Positions 20,766 to 32,600 of a stretch of 64,000 nt of DNA are shown here, piece by piece. The first letter of the stretch is position 1. The number at the start of each line of letters is the position of its first letter. A program made the translations under genes and the position numbers. Origin of the DNA: Cliona cf. orientalis (Eukaryota > Porifera > Demospongiae > Clionaida > Clionaidae); the NCBI GenBank assembly GCA_963930775.1, contig OZ005692.1, forward strand, positions 6,434,135 through 6,498,134, given 5' to 3'. Below the pieces are notes generated by a model, which was not told the origin of the DNA, made no database searches, and worked only from the letters and a program-made list of their open reading frames with translations.

Positions 20766-23700
20766 ATGGAACCAGAGCTCAAGGACACACCTGTGTCTTC
20801 TGTACAGGAGGTATCAGAACATTGTTTATGCGGTAATGTTCGTATTTACTATTCAAAATCCCTATCCCTGGCAGATTGTGCATAGGATGAGGGTTGGATA
20901 TCTCTCTGGACGTACGAGACCGTCAGCTTATCGTATTCAACAGCTGAGACAGTTGAAAAGATTAATCAATGACAATCTAGACGATTTATACCAAGCATTA
21001 TGGCACGACCTTCACAAGGTTTTACAGTAAAACATGTACATCTTAAATATTATTGAGTCTGGTGCAGTTGATTGCAGTTGTGGTTTTAGACTCTGCTACA
21101 GGTCTTATATAATGTTATATTCCTCGAGAAATAGTTTTGTTTTTGGTGCTCTAATTTTATATAAACAGTACATTGTAAGTTGTAACCATTCCTGCAGGAG
21201 TAACACACATTTCGAGTAAATAATAGTATGCAAACTCCATACCATTTTTTTTAATTATTATTATCAGAGTAGCACTGAATTTGAGTGTACCATCATTACA
21301 TATGTACTACACATGTAGCTACGTTCATGTAAGAAATGTAAGAGTGACGGTCACTATCATGCCTTCTGCAATGATATTATTAGCCACAGCAAGAAGTTGT
21401 TATGACAGAACTCATTAAAGTCTTGTCTGATATATCTCTTGCGATTTCCAACGTGGAGAAGTGGATGTGTCCTGAGTATGTTGCAAAGGATCTGGTCAAT
21501 AGATTCAACACGGCTTTTATTCAGCCTGAGCCATATGGTGTAGTGCTAGTCATATCACCTTGGAACTACCCTCTGCTATTAACTCTGCAGCCCCTGGTTG
21601 GTGTCATTGCTGCAGGTAATTAATAATCATTATAATAATGTTCAATAGCACTTGCTCATTTATCAATCGTTGCATGTGTTTCTACTATTATGACAACAGA
21701 TAATAGATTGGGATAACTGGAGTATAGGAATGTTTCCTTAGATTTCTGCACATACACTACACTAGCTCTTCCCCTTTTCATGTTCTTATATGAGTCACTA
21801 GTTGTTAGGTTCACAGGCATGGGTAGGTAAATGCTCTCCAGCTAAGCGAAATCTTAGAATGCTTAGTCTGTATTTGTGCCCTACCAGGCCATACTCTTTA
21901 ATTGTCTTTAGGTACAAAGTGATATGCTGGTAGCATCAAAGAGCTAGCTAGCTAGCGCCTGTGATCTTCCAAAAAGTAGAGTGCCTGAACATAGATTATA
22001 TTATAATCTATTGCCTGAGTATCAGCTTGCAGGTATAGATATAGCTCATGACATAGTGTGTTTCATGCTTTCTGAGCTCATACATACAATGCTCACACTA
22101 TGCATCGTCTCATTTTCTCATTGTCTGGGTACAAAGTAACATGCTGGTAGCAGCTAAGCTAGTATCAAAGAGTGCCTGTATGACATTTTTTTTGCTGACA
22201 GTATACCAGTGTACCATCCAGATGAGTAAATTTAAAGCTTATGTAATTATTACGGTTTTTCCCGGTAAAGGTCACCAGGTGAAAAAGAGATAGACCAGAT
22301 GCAAAATGATCTGGAGATGTTAACTGTGGCTCACTATATACAGTTCTGGAAATATTATTTCATGTTCCCCGCACAACATTCGGCCCACTCCTTATTTAAA
22401 AACTAGGGATTAATTTATTATAGTATGTGCAAAATCAGACTCTATAATTATAATTGTATATGTAGGAAATTGCTGTGTGATGAAGTGCTCTGAAATGGCT
22501 GTGGCCACATCTAATTTGCTGGCTGAATTGATACCAAAGTATTTAGACCAGGTATATAATTGTAATGTAAATTACACTAGACTAGCAGAGAGAGATGGGG
22601 GGAGAAACAGAGAGATAGGTGGTGAGGATAGGAGCATACATTTTATGTTTTAAGTGATCAGTAATTCCTTATAAGACTAGCTACTTAGTGCTCATTTTAA
22701 GAGCACTAGATAAATCACGTAATATATTATACCTCAGTGACACCCAAAAACACACTAATTCATATCAATAGTGCTTAAAACTGCCACCCCCACTTCTTCC
22801 ACAAAATGTCTGGATGAAACTCTGCAGATATGCAGCCTATATCATTTTAGTAACTTGCAGAGAAATGTGTGTGTTCCACTGTGTATTTAATGCTTAATAT
22901 CCTTTATCTATCATTGGCTGTTATTCAAAGGATTGCTTCTCGATGATGGCTGGAGGAATTGAAGTTGCTGAAGCAGTCACCAGCCAGCGGTTTGACTACA
23001 TATTCTTCACCGGGGCTGGGTCAATTGGCAAGAAAGTGATGATTAAGGCCGCTGAGAATCTCACACCAATCACACTGGAGCTTGGAGGAAAGAGGTACAC
23101 TATATAAACTTACTCACTACTCCCAGTTGCATGTGTAGTACTTGACATGATTATGCCAGTAAGCCTCTTCAAGTTATTATGACGTGGGTATTGAACAATT
23201 ATATGTACACGTACAAGTGTTTGTGAATGTTAATATAATGGTCAAAGGGTTATGGGGGGTGGATAGTGTCAAAAGTACAGTCACTGTTTTGGAGGAGGGT
23301 GACTTCACTGAGGAGGGGGGTGGTTTCAACTGGAGGGGGTGCTTTTCAGTTGGAGGATACCAGTTTGTGGAGGAGGGGTGCGTTTTGATCTCGAGGAGGG
23401 GGTCTAGCTCATCTGGAGTAGGGGGTCATAGTTCGCTGGAGGAGGTGTGCGTTTTGATCTCGAGGAGGGGGTCTAGCTCATCTGGAGTAGGGGGTCATAC
23501 TTCGCTGGAGGAGGGGTGCATTTTGATCGCGAGGAGGGGATCATACTTTCGCTGGACAAGGGGTACATTTTGATCTCGAGGGGTCTGCTACCTCCACTGG
23601 AGGAGGGGCATATTTGAAGCAATGGAAATGGAGCTAGCAGTTGCCGTTTGTGTCTATTATAATTATGTGGGTGTGGCACGTTTCGCGCATGCGCATAAAA

Positions 23701-26549
23701 ATCTTCGCGTAATATGGCATGGCCTGTGTGCTTTGAATATGGACGTGGCTGGGAAGCTAGTGGCGTGATTCTGGACTGCTGTAGACGTACTACTGGTGTC
23801 TCTTGTACAAAGGTGCTACATTTATTCAATGAAGCGCAGATATTTGATAATTTGTTCGTAGCACATACAATTATTGAACCTTTGTACGACAGGAGACACC
23901 ACCAGCAGCACATTTATAGTAGTCCAAAACAACTCATTTCCAAGCGACTTGCTTCCCAGCACACATTCCGCACCATCATGGTACCAGCACATAGCGCGAA
24001 GACTAGTTAACAGATTTGCGCATGCGTAAAAATGTGCCACACCCACAATATTCTGTTCGATAGTCGGCTCCTCGATATCAAATGCATCCTCGTCCAACCA
24101 GAGTATCACCCCCTACTTCAGATGACCTAGAGCCCTCCTTGAGATCAAAACACACCCCTCCTTGATCCTCCAGCAAAAGTGTGTGACCCCCCCCCCCCTA
24201 CTCCAGGTGATGTAGACCCCCTCCTCGAGATCAAATGCACCCCTCCCCAGCGAAGTATGACCCCCTACTCCGGATGCGCTAGACCCCCTCCTCGAGATCA
24301 AAACGCACTCCTCCACAAAAACTGGTATCCTCCAACAGAAAAGTACCCCCCTCCAGTTGAAACCACCCCCCTCCTCAGAGAAGTCACCCTCCTCCAAAAC
24401 ACTGACTGTACTTTTGACACTATCCACCCCCCATAAAGGGTTGCATGTTACCAGTAGTCTACAAAAACAAGTACAAGTGCAGAAGCCACAGCAACATCAC
24501 AGGCTAGAATTGTACTGCTGCAGTAAAAATCGAAGTTATTATTAATTTTAATATGGACAGTGTTTAAACATGTATCATTCAGAATCCTACAGCTAGCTGG
24601 GCCTTGTATAACCCAATTTTGCTGTAGATTCTGTATAAACTTCCATGTAAAACCTGATCTATACATATGCTATGTATGCAGTCCAGTTATGGTGGCTGAT
24701 GATGCAAATATTGAGGTGGCCTGTCGAAGGATCATGTGGGGCAAGTGTATCAACGCTGGCCAGTCATGTGTGGCTCCTGACTATGTTCTCTGTAGCCCTC
24801 TCATCAGAGACCGACTTATTGGAGGCCTTCGTGCAGCTGTGGAGCAGTTTTTTGGGAAGGTGAGCTTGAATATGCATGTCGATCTGTACATGATATTGTA
24901 TAAGCTTTCTGTAAAAAGGCCACAAAAAGCTTTGTCCAGCAAAACTTTTAGTTAGCCAAAGGCATACTCTTGCCGAAGGAAATAGAAGAGTACTGTACTG
25001 TGTATTATGGCAAACTATTTGCAGTGCACTTTCACACCTGTTTGCATCAATGCTATAATAATAGGCAATCCCACACTATTAAGGAATAGTTGCACTAACA
25101 ACAGTATAAATTAGAATCGGCTTCGATTTTACTATTGCCTATACTGATTAAGCATATTGTACTCATACTGATAGCTTATTTTCACTCTGCCATTATTTTT
25201 ACAGGACCCAAAGATGTCAACTGATTTTTCAAGAATCATTAATGATAGACATTTTCAGTAAGCGGTATTCAACCAGGAGCATATTATATAATAATTATAT
25301 ATTATATATGCTCATGGTTCAACTGATTAATATAAAAGCAAATTTTCATCGGATTCGTTGTACTTATAAAGTGCTCAGATGTCTGAATCTTGAGATCTGA
25401 CGAGACACAGACAGTGATTGCTATTCATGTATATACCCCTTGCTTCACGTCCCATGATGTGCGGCTGCACATGTGGGGCAATAATTATTTATCCTGTGTA
25501 CTTCTCCCTTTCCTATCCTAGGCGGATTATGGGGCTGTTGGAGACAGTGAGAGATAAAGTTGTTGTTGGTGGAGAGAGTGATGCATCTGAGCGCTACATC
25601 GCTCCAACCGTTATAAACGATGTGTCCAGTGATGACGGCATCATGACAAATGAAATATTTGGACCCCTTCTTCCTATTGTCTCCGTAGACAATGTCCAAA
25701 AAGCTATCGAGTTTGTGAATAAAGGGTAAAGCATAATTACATGTATAATATAACATTATTGTATACATGTACGTACATGTAGCTAAAAATTTTCACTGGA
25801 AAAATTTCGCCAACCTTTGCATTTTTGCCAGTGTGGTAAATTGAGGTCACCATATCTTCTATGTAACGTTATTAACAACTTAAAAAGTTTGCTAATGAGA
25901 GAAGATAGCAAAAATTTTTCATGACGAGGATTTCTGGCTATAGTGTATATAATTATTGATGGGTCATTGAATTAAACACAGGGAGAAGCCACTGGTGATT
26001 TATATGTTCACAGAAAGTCATCAGGCTTTTCAAGAGGTGCTCCAGTGTACAAGTGCTGGTGCCACCGTGCAGAATGATACAATGATACAGATGGCACGTG
26101 AGCTAACGCCACTCTTATATTAATAATGGGTCACATTCCTCTGAATCCAGTGAACAGCCTTCCGTTCGGAGGCGTGGGAGGTAGTGGTTTTGGAGTGTAT
26201 CATGGAAAATTCTCCTTTGACACGTTTTCACATCATAAATCCGTACTTTCAACCTCCACTGCTGGCTACATAGAAGGCGTCAACAAGTCAGTGCTAGTGA
26301 TTTTATTAATTTTACTGCAAATACCATGTATACAAAATGATCTACTCTAGCATTCGCTATCCTCCATTCTCTTCTAATAAGACCAGTGATATCCACAGTA
26401 TCCATTCTAATGATGTTGGAAGAGTGTCTCGGTTGCTCCACCTTGCTCAGATGCTTACAAAGTCTGTCACTGGGCGTGCTCCATATCACAACCAGGAGCC
26501 TAATGTGCAGAGAGAAGAGATCAATAAAAATACGCAAGTACGCACTTGA
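20766..26549 (+). CDS. Class 3 aldehyde dehydrogenase, tandem copy 2
   Basis: Eleven exons: 20766-20810, 20875-21018, 21390-21615, 22466-22551, 22931-23094, 24682-24859, 25205-25257, 25522-25725, 25982-26097, 26151-26286, 26351-26549. Every exon has the same length and phase as in copy 1, and the product is again 516 aa. The active-site motifs are retained: [22 protein letters not shown] and [11 protein letters not shown]. Differences are mostly scattered substitutions (for example SMMAGGIEV versus SVVAGGIEV, and a changed C-terminal tail ending NKNTQVRT). The open frame and mainly conservative changes suggest both genes are functional. Intron 9 is only 53 nt. Introns align only near exon borders, and intron 5 carries a 1.18-kb transposon absent from copy 1. 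Promoter motif and TATA-like box are shared, so expression may overlap unless the upstream Helitron changed it. Confidence 0.92.
23252..24434. mobile_element. hAT-like 1183-bp element, TIRs built of G-rich repeats
   Basis: Starts ATGGGGGGTGGATAGTGTC and ends in its complement; AAAGGGTT is duplicated on both sides (23244-23251, 24435-24442). ALDH copy 1 intron 5 has the same flanks (GTCAAAGG ... GGGTTGCATGTTACC) with no insertion. The inverted repeats are about 330 bp and contain tandem units around GGAGGAGGGGTGCGTTTTGA. A second, inner inverted pair (GTGTGGCAC..., GCGCATGCGCA) lies at about 23671-23705 and 24015-24050. A 98-codon frame at 23714-24010 in the core has no recognised homology. 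An 8-bp duplication suits hAT. Confidence 0.85.
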
Positions 26550-26828
26550 CATGCATGCATGCTAGTTTTGTGTAAACTGCTGTACACTACCTGTGGTCTG
26601 TACAGTTGATGCTGAGTGTGCATGATACTTGTGTAGCTTGTACTGTACACTTCCTGCACAGCTGTACAATTCTAATGCACTACTAGCATGAGCTATTAAA
26701 CAATTGGGCCTGCCAATATATCAGCGCGACAGGAACCACTGTTCCACACATTAGCAAGAACCCTGGGATATACTTTGTGAATCTAGTGTAATGTGACATA
26801 CGTATATGCTTGTATGGTGTACCGTAGG
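26550..26828. other. Intergenic DNA downstream of ALDH copy 2
   Basis: Nothing recognised except AT-rich unique sequence; no gene or repeat boundary seen. Confidence 0.5.
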
Positions 26829-27017
26829 ACAAGAGTAAAATTAATAATAAAGAGAGAGAAGAGAGTGTCCAACGCATTGCATGCTCTATATAGGATGTCT
26901 GTGGAAAGTCTCACACCAGAATTCAGAAATTGATCAATGAGAGAGCTCGCTTCAAATAGTACATTGTGGGGACACTTTCTTCTCTCTCCTAAGCCTTATT
27001 ATATCTACTCTTGCTTA
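26829..27017. mobile_element. Diverged MITE related to 3069-3382
   Basis: Left AAGAGTAAAATTAATAATAA and right (reverse complement AAGAGTAGATATAATAAGGC), followed on both sides by GAGAGAAGA-AGTGTCC, match the terminal pattern of the 3.1-kb element. The flanks CCGTAGGAC and GCTTAGGGC agree at only 6 of 9 positions, so this is an old insertion. Confidence 0.6.
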
Positions 27018-27270
27018 GGGCTACTATTTTTTGGTACAAACTTTATTACTTTTCATGACTGTTGATGGATATTTTAAAATAATAATGGAATTATTAATTT
27101 CACTGTATCATATTATGTTCTGTTTTTATTGCAGTAGTCGTGAAAGAGCTGAAACAGAAACATAAAATTAATAACTGCACTGTTTGATGCATGTGTATGA
27201 TGTACATGTATGCAGAAAAATGTGAAAATTGATCCTACCTTTTGCTTTCAGATATTAAGACCCAGATCAC

Positions 27271-27664
27271 TAATATGTGACCTACTCTGAGAAAAGAGAC
27301 CTTAGGATATAAAAATTCATTTTTCAATAATGGCTGAAATGTGAAAAAAATCTGCTTTTCTTTGATTTAATTTCTACTTTTTAATCTATCAAAAATTGAA
27401 GGTTCTGGCTTCAATATGTTTATTCATTTGTATCGTAAAATGTAGCTATGTAATTGCTCCGATATATGCAACTTAACATCCATTTTCAGAAAACAACCCT
27501 ATCTACCAGAGTGAATGAAAATGGTCATAATCCACTTGTGATCAATATTTTCCTTAATTGAAACTTGCACCATTGTACTCAGCATAGACAGAGCCATAGT
27601 ATCCATGCTAAAATCTGAAAATTTATATAATTAAGGTCCCTTTTCTCAGAACAGGTCACATATG
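27271..27664. mobile_element. MITE family H, ATATGTGACCT termini
   Basis: Left ATATGTGACCTACTCTGAGA and right (reverse complement ATATGTGACCTGTTCTGAGA), each followed by AAAGRGACCTTA, bound about 390 bp. A second member with the same ends is at 33540-33783. The TA/ATAT palindromic end hides the target duplication. Confidence 0.75.
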
Positions 27665-27889
27665 TAACTTAAATACTAATGGTGTAGTAAGAGCTCAGCC
27701 TTCCAAGCAGAGGATGTCAGTGCACCAACTGCAAGATACCCCTCTATCCCAAAATACGGCTTTAATGCATTTCTCAACCAGGTGTGGTACAACAGCATAT
27801 ACTTGCTAAGTGAGCTTATCAAATTGGTTGAATCCAGAAAATCCACTTGAATTTTTCAGTCTGCATGCATATGTACATATAATATGAAC

Positions 27890-28450
27890 CCTTGACCATC
27901 TCCCCAGTAGCTGCACAGTGTAATGGTGCATGTGGTAAAAGGTCGTCAATAGAATGCGTACACATCGATCGATGCTGGCCCCAGAAATCGTGGAGATGGC
28001 GTCTAAGATCGACTCTCAACCTTGATAGCGACAAGTTTCGATGCTTCAATCATAGAGACGAACTCGACAACACAGTATTCCTTCCGAACTTCAGGTTGGT
28101 CACGCTGCTGCAGTCGCGCGCGGGCCAGCCCCTTGTGGCAGTGATGCGTGCTACATGTGCTATATATAGCGCAAGGCTAGCTTTATTTATCCATGGCATT
28201 ACGTAAGCCAAGAAAACACGTGAAGTTCAACCAACAGTACTTCTCAGAGAAAGTAGCGCTCAGGTTGTAATCTATTCGCTGGATACACGCGTAAGATACT
28301 CTACATATTTACTGATTTTCAAGTCTCAGAAAGGCTCCAGCGAGGCCCTGAATTTTCTCATAATTACCTCATAGATTACACCATAGGTTTCATCATAATT
28401 ACACTATAATTACCTCATAACCACAGAAAAGTAAATTGTTACTGGGGAGA
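27890..28450 (+). repeat. Dispersed repeat family C, half copy
   Basis: Closely matches the complement of 19310-19870, beginning at GGTAAAAGGTCGTCAATAGA (27934). Only the first half of the family is present. Confidence 0.75.
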
Positions 28451-29619
28451 TAATTATAGCGATAACCATACCATAATATTTACCACCTAGTGTGAAAAAC
28501 AGTTTGGGGACCACACCACCTGCCTCAAACATGATATGCATGCCTAAATTATTATTTTCAAACATGTTGACAGAAGTGTTGGGTCCTTTCCCCCTCCCTA
28601 ATTAATTTAATTGACAATCATTATTATTGCCTCCCTCAACAAACTTAAGCCTTACACAAACATAATAATTATGTGCATACACATGCAGCACACACACCAA
28701 GTATGCATGATCAGAGAGCTGCGAAGTAAGTGTTTAATTAGTGTTCCATCTCACTACACTATATAAATTAGCATGCAGGTGACATCCAACACCACACAAT
28801 CAAAGCTAGCGTAATCATCTGAGTGGGGCGAGAGGCTTGGTAGCTTATAGTGAATACTGTATAGAGGGGAAAATTTGGAAGTTTGGCAGTATGCCTTTTA
28901 AATCACCAAATTTCTTCCATGCTGTGTGTTGTGTGCGAAGTGTCTGCAGCTCTTGTATTGTGAACTGTTCTAAAGTGTCTACGAACATTATAAACTCCCA
29001 GTCCCTGCACCTGTGCACCTATCCTATGCATGTATTACTATTTTTGTTGTTTACCTATAGCCTGTCACAATATACATGCTAGCTGCCACAGCCAGTAATG
29101 TAACTATCTACATGGAATACTACCTATAGATTATTACACTATTAATAGTATTACATGACATTGTACTACATTCTATACTACATGTAGGTTTATGCATCCA
29201 CCTGTGCCGTTACTTTTGATAACTTGCACCCAGTTATATTATTAATTGGTTTGTAATAGATTACCTTTTCATCTAGTCTGAGAGTATTGACATTCCTTTT
29301 CTCAAAATGGATGATAGCCACTGTCAAACTCTATTAACACGAGCTGAAAATTTTGCATCACATGCAGGCATGATGCATTAGAGTGCACTTCTCTGCAAGT
29401 TAATATGGAAGCCATGCATTTATCATTGGGTTTGTGTTGTACCTTATTAACAATTCATGCAAAGTTCCTCCAGGAAGTTTCTTTAAACAGGCATGCAATT
29501 GTGAGGTGTCATGCGATTCACATACAACATGCTCAGAAAAGTGTGATTGATTTTGTTTGTGTCTAGACATGGATTGTATAGCGCGGAGGGCCAGGGCAAT
29601 ATAATCTATGGTAGATAGT
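28451..29619. other. Intergenic stretch without recognised features
   Basis: About 1.2 kb of AT-rich sequence upstream of the START gene. No conserved frame, inverted repeat or family member was found; an 81-codon frame at 28837-29082 lacks splice support and is probably chance. Confidence 0.5.
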
Positions 29620-29644
29620 TGGTAAAGGTCGTTAATTCTAAATT
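29620..29644 (+). promoter_or_regulatory. Promoter-like motif at START gene
   Basis: GGTAAAGGTCGTTAATT (29621-29637) ends 7 bp before the ATG. The same arrangement, GGTAAAGGTCGCCGATAATT, precedes the duplicated first exons at 42058. No TATA box is seen. Confidence 0.5.
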
Positions 29645-32600
29645 ATGGCATCTTCAGGCAAACGTGCAGCGACAGAGCCATCGAGAGTAAGTTAGTCGCT
29701 CCTGAGTTCGCTCAGTCTTTAATGTGCTTTTGATTTCCAATAGACAAGGATCATTGGGACAAGTTGTACAGTGAACCTCCAACGAGGTACGCCAGTCTTT
29801 CTGATGTGGTAGACCAAAATGGTTTTGTGAGGAATTAACCGAGTGCTAGATGCCAGCGACAATTTAGCTTTCTGGCTAATCTTGATTATTACTGGTCGGG
29901 GATAGAATATTATGACCCTTGTTTAGTTTTGGGCTGCAAGCATTGCTAACATAGTCTACCCTTCAAAATGTTACTCTGTGCATGTGCTTGCATCATTCTG
30001 CCATTATTCTAATAATTATTTATTGCTGATTGAAGCATCAGAACAAGCTAGTAATGTAATGTGGAAATTCTTTCAGCTCATTAACACTATTAACCATGTG
30101 TGCTTAAATAATTATATACCGCCTCCGGTTTCTTGTGTATTCAGGGCTCGCTCAGGCTCGCCCCAAATAATTGGAGAGTACAGATGTGTAAACAGTGTCA
30201 ATGTATAAGGATGAGACTACTGTGGGTCATTTTTTTTTTGTATTCCATTGTTTATAATTATGCATGTGCACATAATGGCACGATTGAAAAGTCCGCAGAA
30301 GTTGAAGACTCAGAAATAATATCAAAGATTGCCAGTCCACAAAAGTTGAAGTTTAGTCTTAATTGTGATGAACGTAGTAATGATATTAAGCATGCATAGC
30401 TAGCGAACATTCCTCCACTTTAGATTAGGCGAAAAAGGTCTCCATTGGAAATCGGTAATTAATCTGAATGCTGAATATCATATTATTATTCAGTGCTCAT
30501 GCATTAAGTTTCAGTTACTGACAATTTTTTTAATGCATTATGTGAATTGCCAAAATTTCCCATTATAGAGTGCTTAGTCTTGTAATTTTGTAATAGTTAT
30601 TGACCAACTCCCGAAGTTTATGTGCAGTATAGAAGCACAAATTCCGAGAGCAAAGCCTGAGAGATGAGTGCTTAGCTTCTATGCTGCATACAGAGCAAGA
30701 GATTGGTTGATAACTTTATTCTAGTCCGTTGTTTCCACGGATACATAAACATGTTTTTGGCCCTCAAGAACTGTATGACTGTTTGTCCTGCAAGAACTAT
30801 ATTATAATAGGTAAATATATGGACATGCATGAGCCCTACAAGGAGGGACTGTATCACATATACAGTACCGTGTATATACCTTAATTAGCAACCACATAGC
30901 AATGGGCTAGAAATGTCAGTGCAACTGGTGGTAATGGCCTTAGATTTGGGTCACAACTGTCAAATTTACTGATCCCCTCCAATTCTGGTTGTACAGTATT
31001 TAAGATAGTGCCATGGTAGAAACTAGCAATGTTTACATAAACAGATAATATCCAATCCTTCCTTATTTTCTAGAACATGGATTTAATGGTACCATAGTGA
31101 TAATACGTATTATACTCTTGTCAGAAGAGGTTAGCCACGCATCATGATACGTCATGTGCATGCACATGACTAAATTAGCATTTCTACATATATATTAGCA
31201 ACATAGTACTGTCATTATTACGATTGCAGATTTAGTCTAAAACTACTTTCTTAGCCTGATTTGATATCCAGAGAGGGAGAACAGACAAACGAAGCCTTAA
31301 TTAGCCTGCAGTGCTGACTTTTGATTGATTATGAGCCTTGGTATTCGCTTATTTGGTATGGATTGAACAGGTTGGTTTGTCAAGGCTCACCGAGTTCTTT
31401 CCCAAAGGAATCCTTTGCAAGACACAGGAGTATATACATGTATACCTGCCATATGTTTGTATACATTTTATGTTGGTGTATGTGATACGTTGGCAACATT
31501 TGATGATGTGTGTCCGGCTTCCTCTGTGCTCTCGTGTATACAATTTTGTGTATCACGTACTAGTACAGAGATTATACTAACCAGTGATCTATATATGTAC
31601 CTCTCGGTATTACAGCATTGCCGGAGAAGGATGCTGGTAAAGACTTGGACTGGAATACAGTGGGAAATATCACCACCAAGTACTTAGAGGATGAGGTTTG
31701 TTAGTGCTCAAGTAGTGTGCAATAAGTACTGAGGAGCTTTAGTGTGGGGCAACTAATTCTGCTCCACATCTCTATATACTATATTTGTGTATATTAAGTT
31801 TGTCACATTAATTTATAAATTGCTAATCAGGGTTTCATAGATCTAGTGAAAAAATTTGGGGTGGAAACGTGTTATGTGAGTGGGCATTTATACCATGCCA
31901 AATTTCTTGGGTCAATTGTATTTTTAGGAGATTTTCTTTTTCTCCAGATTGGTAAGGGTCATCCGAGAGAAAGTACATATTCGAGAGTATACTCATATTA
32001 GTCCTGCCCAGTGGTGTTAGCCTCGTCCCCAGGCCACTCCAATGTTTTCAATGTTGCACACATTGAAAATACGGGAGTGGCAACATTGAAAACAACGTTG
32101 AAAACATTGGAGTGGCCTGGAGACAAGGCTACAGTGGGGTAGTACTGTGCAGCTGTTGCCAGTCTGCAAGACACCTACATACATGACCAATTCTGTGCTT
32201 TGCTGGTCAATTGTGAATACCATAGACAGTAAACAGGCAGTGGCTATCAAGTGCCTAATTGGTATGTCACAGAGGCTTTCAGTTTATATAGTGACATAGC
32301 CAGGTGCCATTCCCCTACTCCTAGATCATGCACCGACTCTGAAGAAAAGGGTACCATCCTACCATGGCCAGAACCCTGTTCAGGTATCAAGCTGTAATCA
32401 CCAAAATGGTAGAAAATACTAGTGACATGCAGAGCTTGTTTGGAGCGAGCTTGAGCTCTCTGTGGGACTGGAATAGATGAGACTCGAAATGCCCTGGATA
32501 ATTGTGAAGACCATGGAAACAGATTCAAGCAGACCACGACAGTCACAATTACCCATGTACCTGCTCGATAGCCGCCTCCATGTAGTGTCTATTGTATACC

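Noticed and set aside
23184..23573. 129-codon Gly/Ser-rich protein
   Set aside because: It is translation of the G-rich tandem arm of the hAT-like element, mirrored in the opposite arm.
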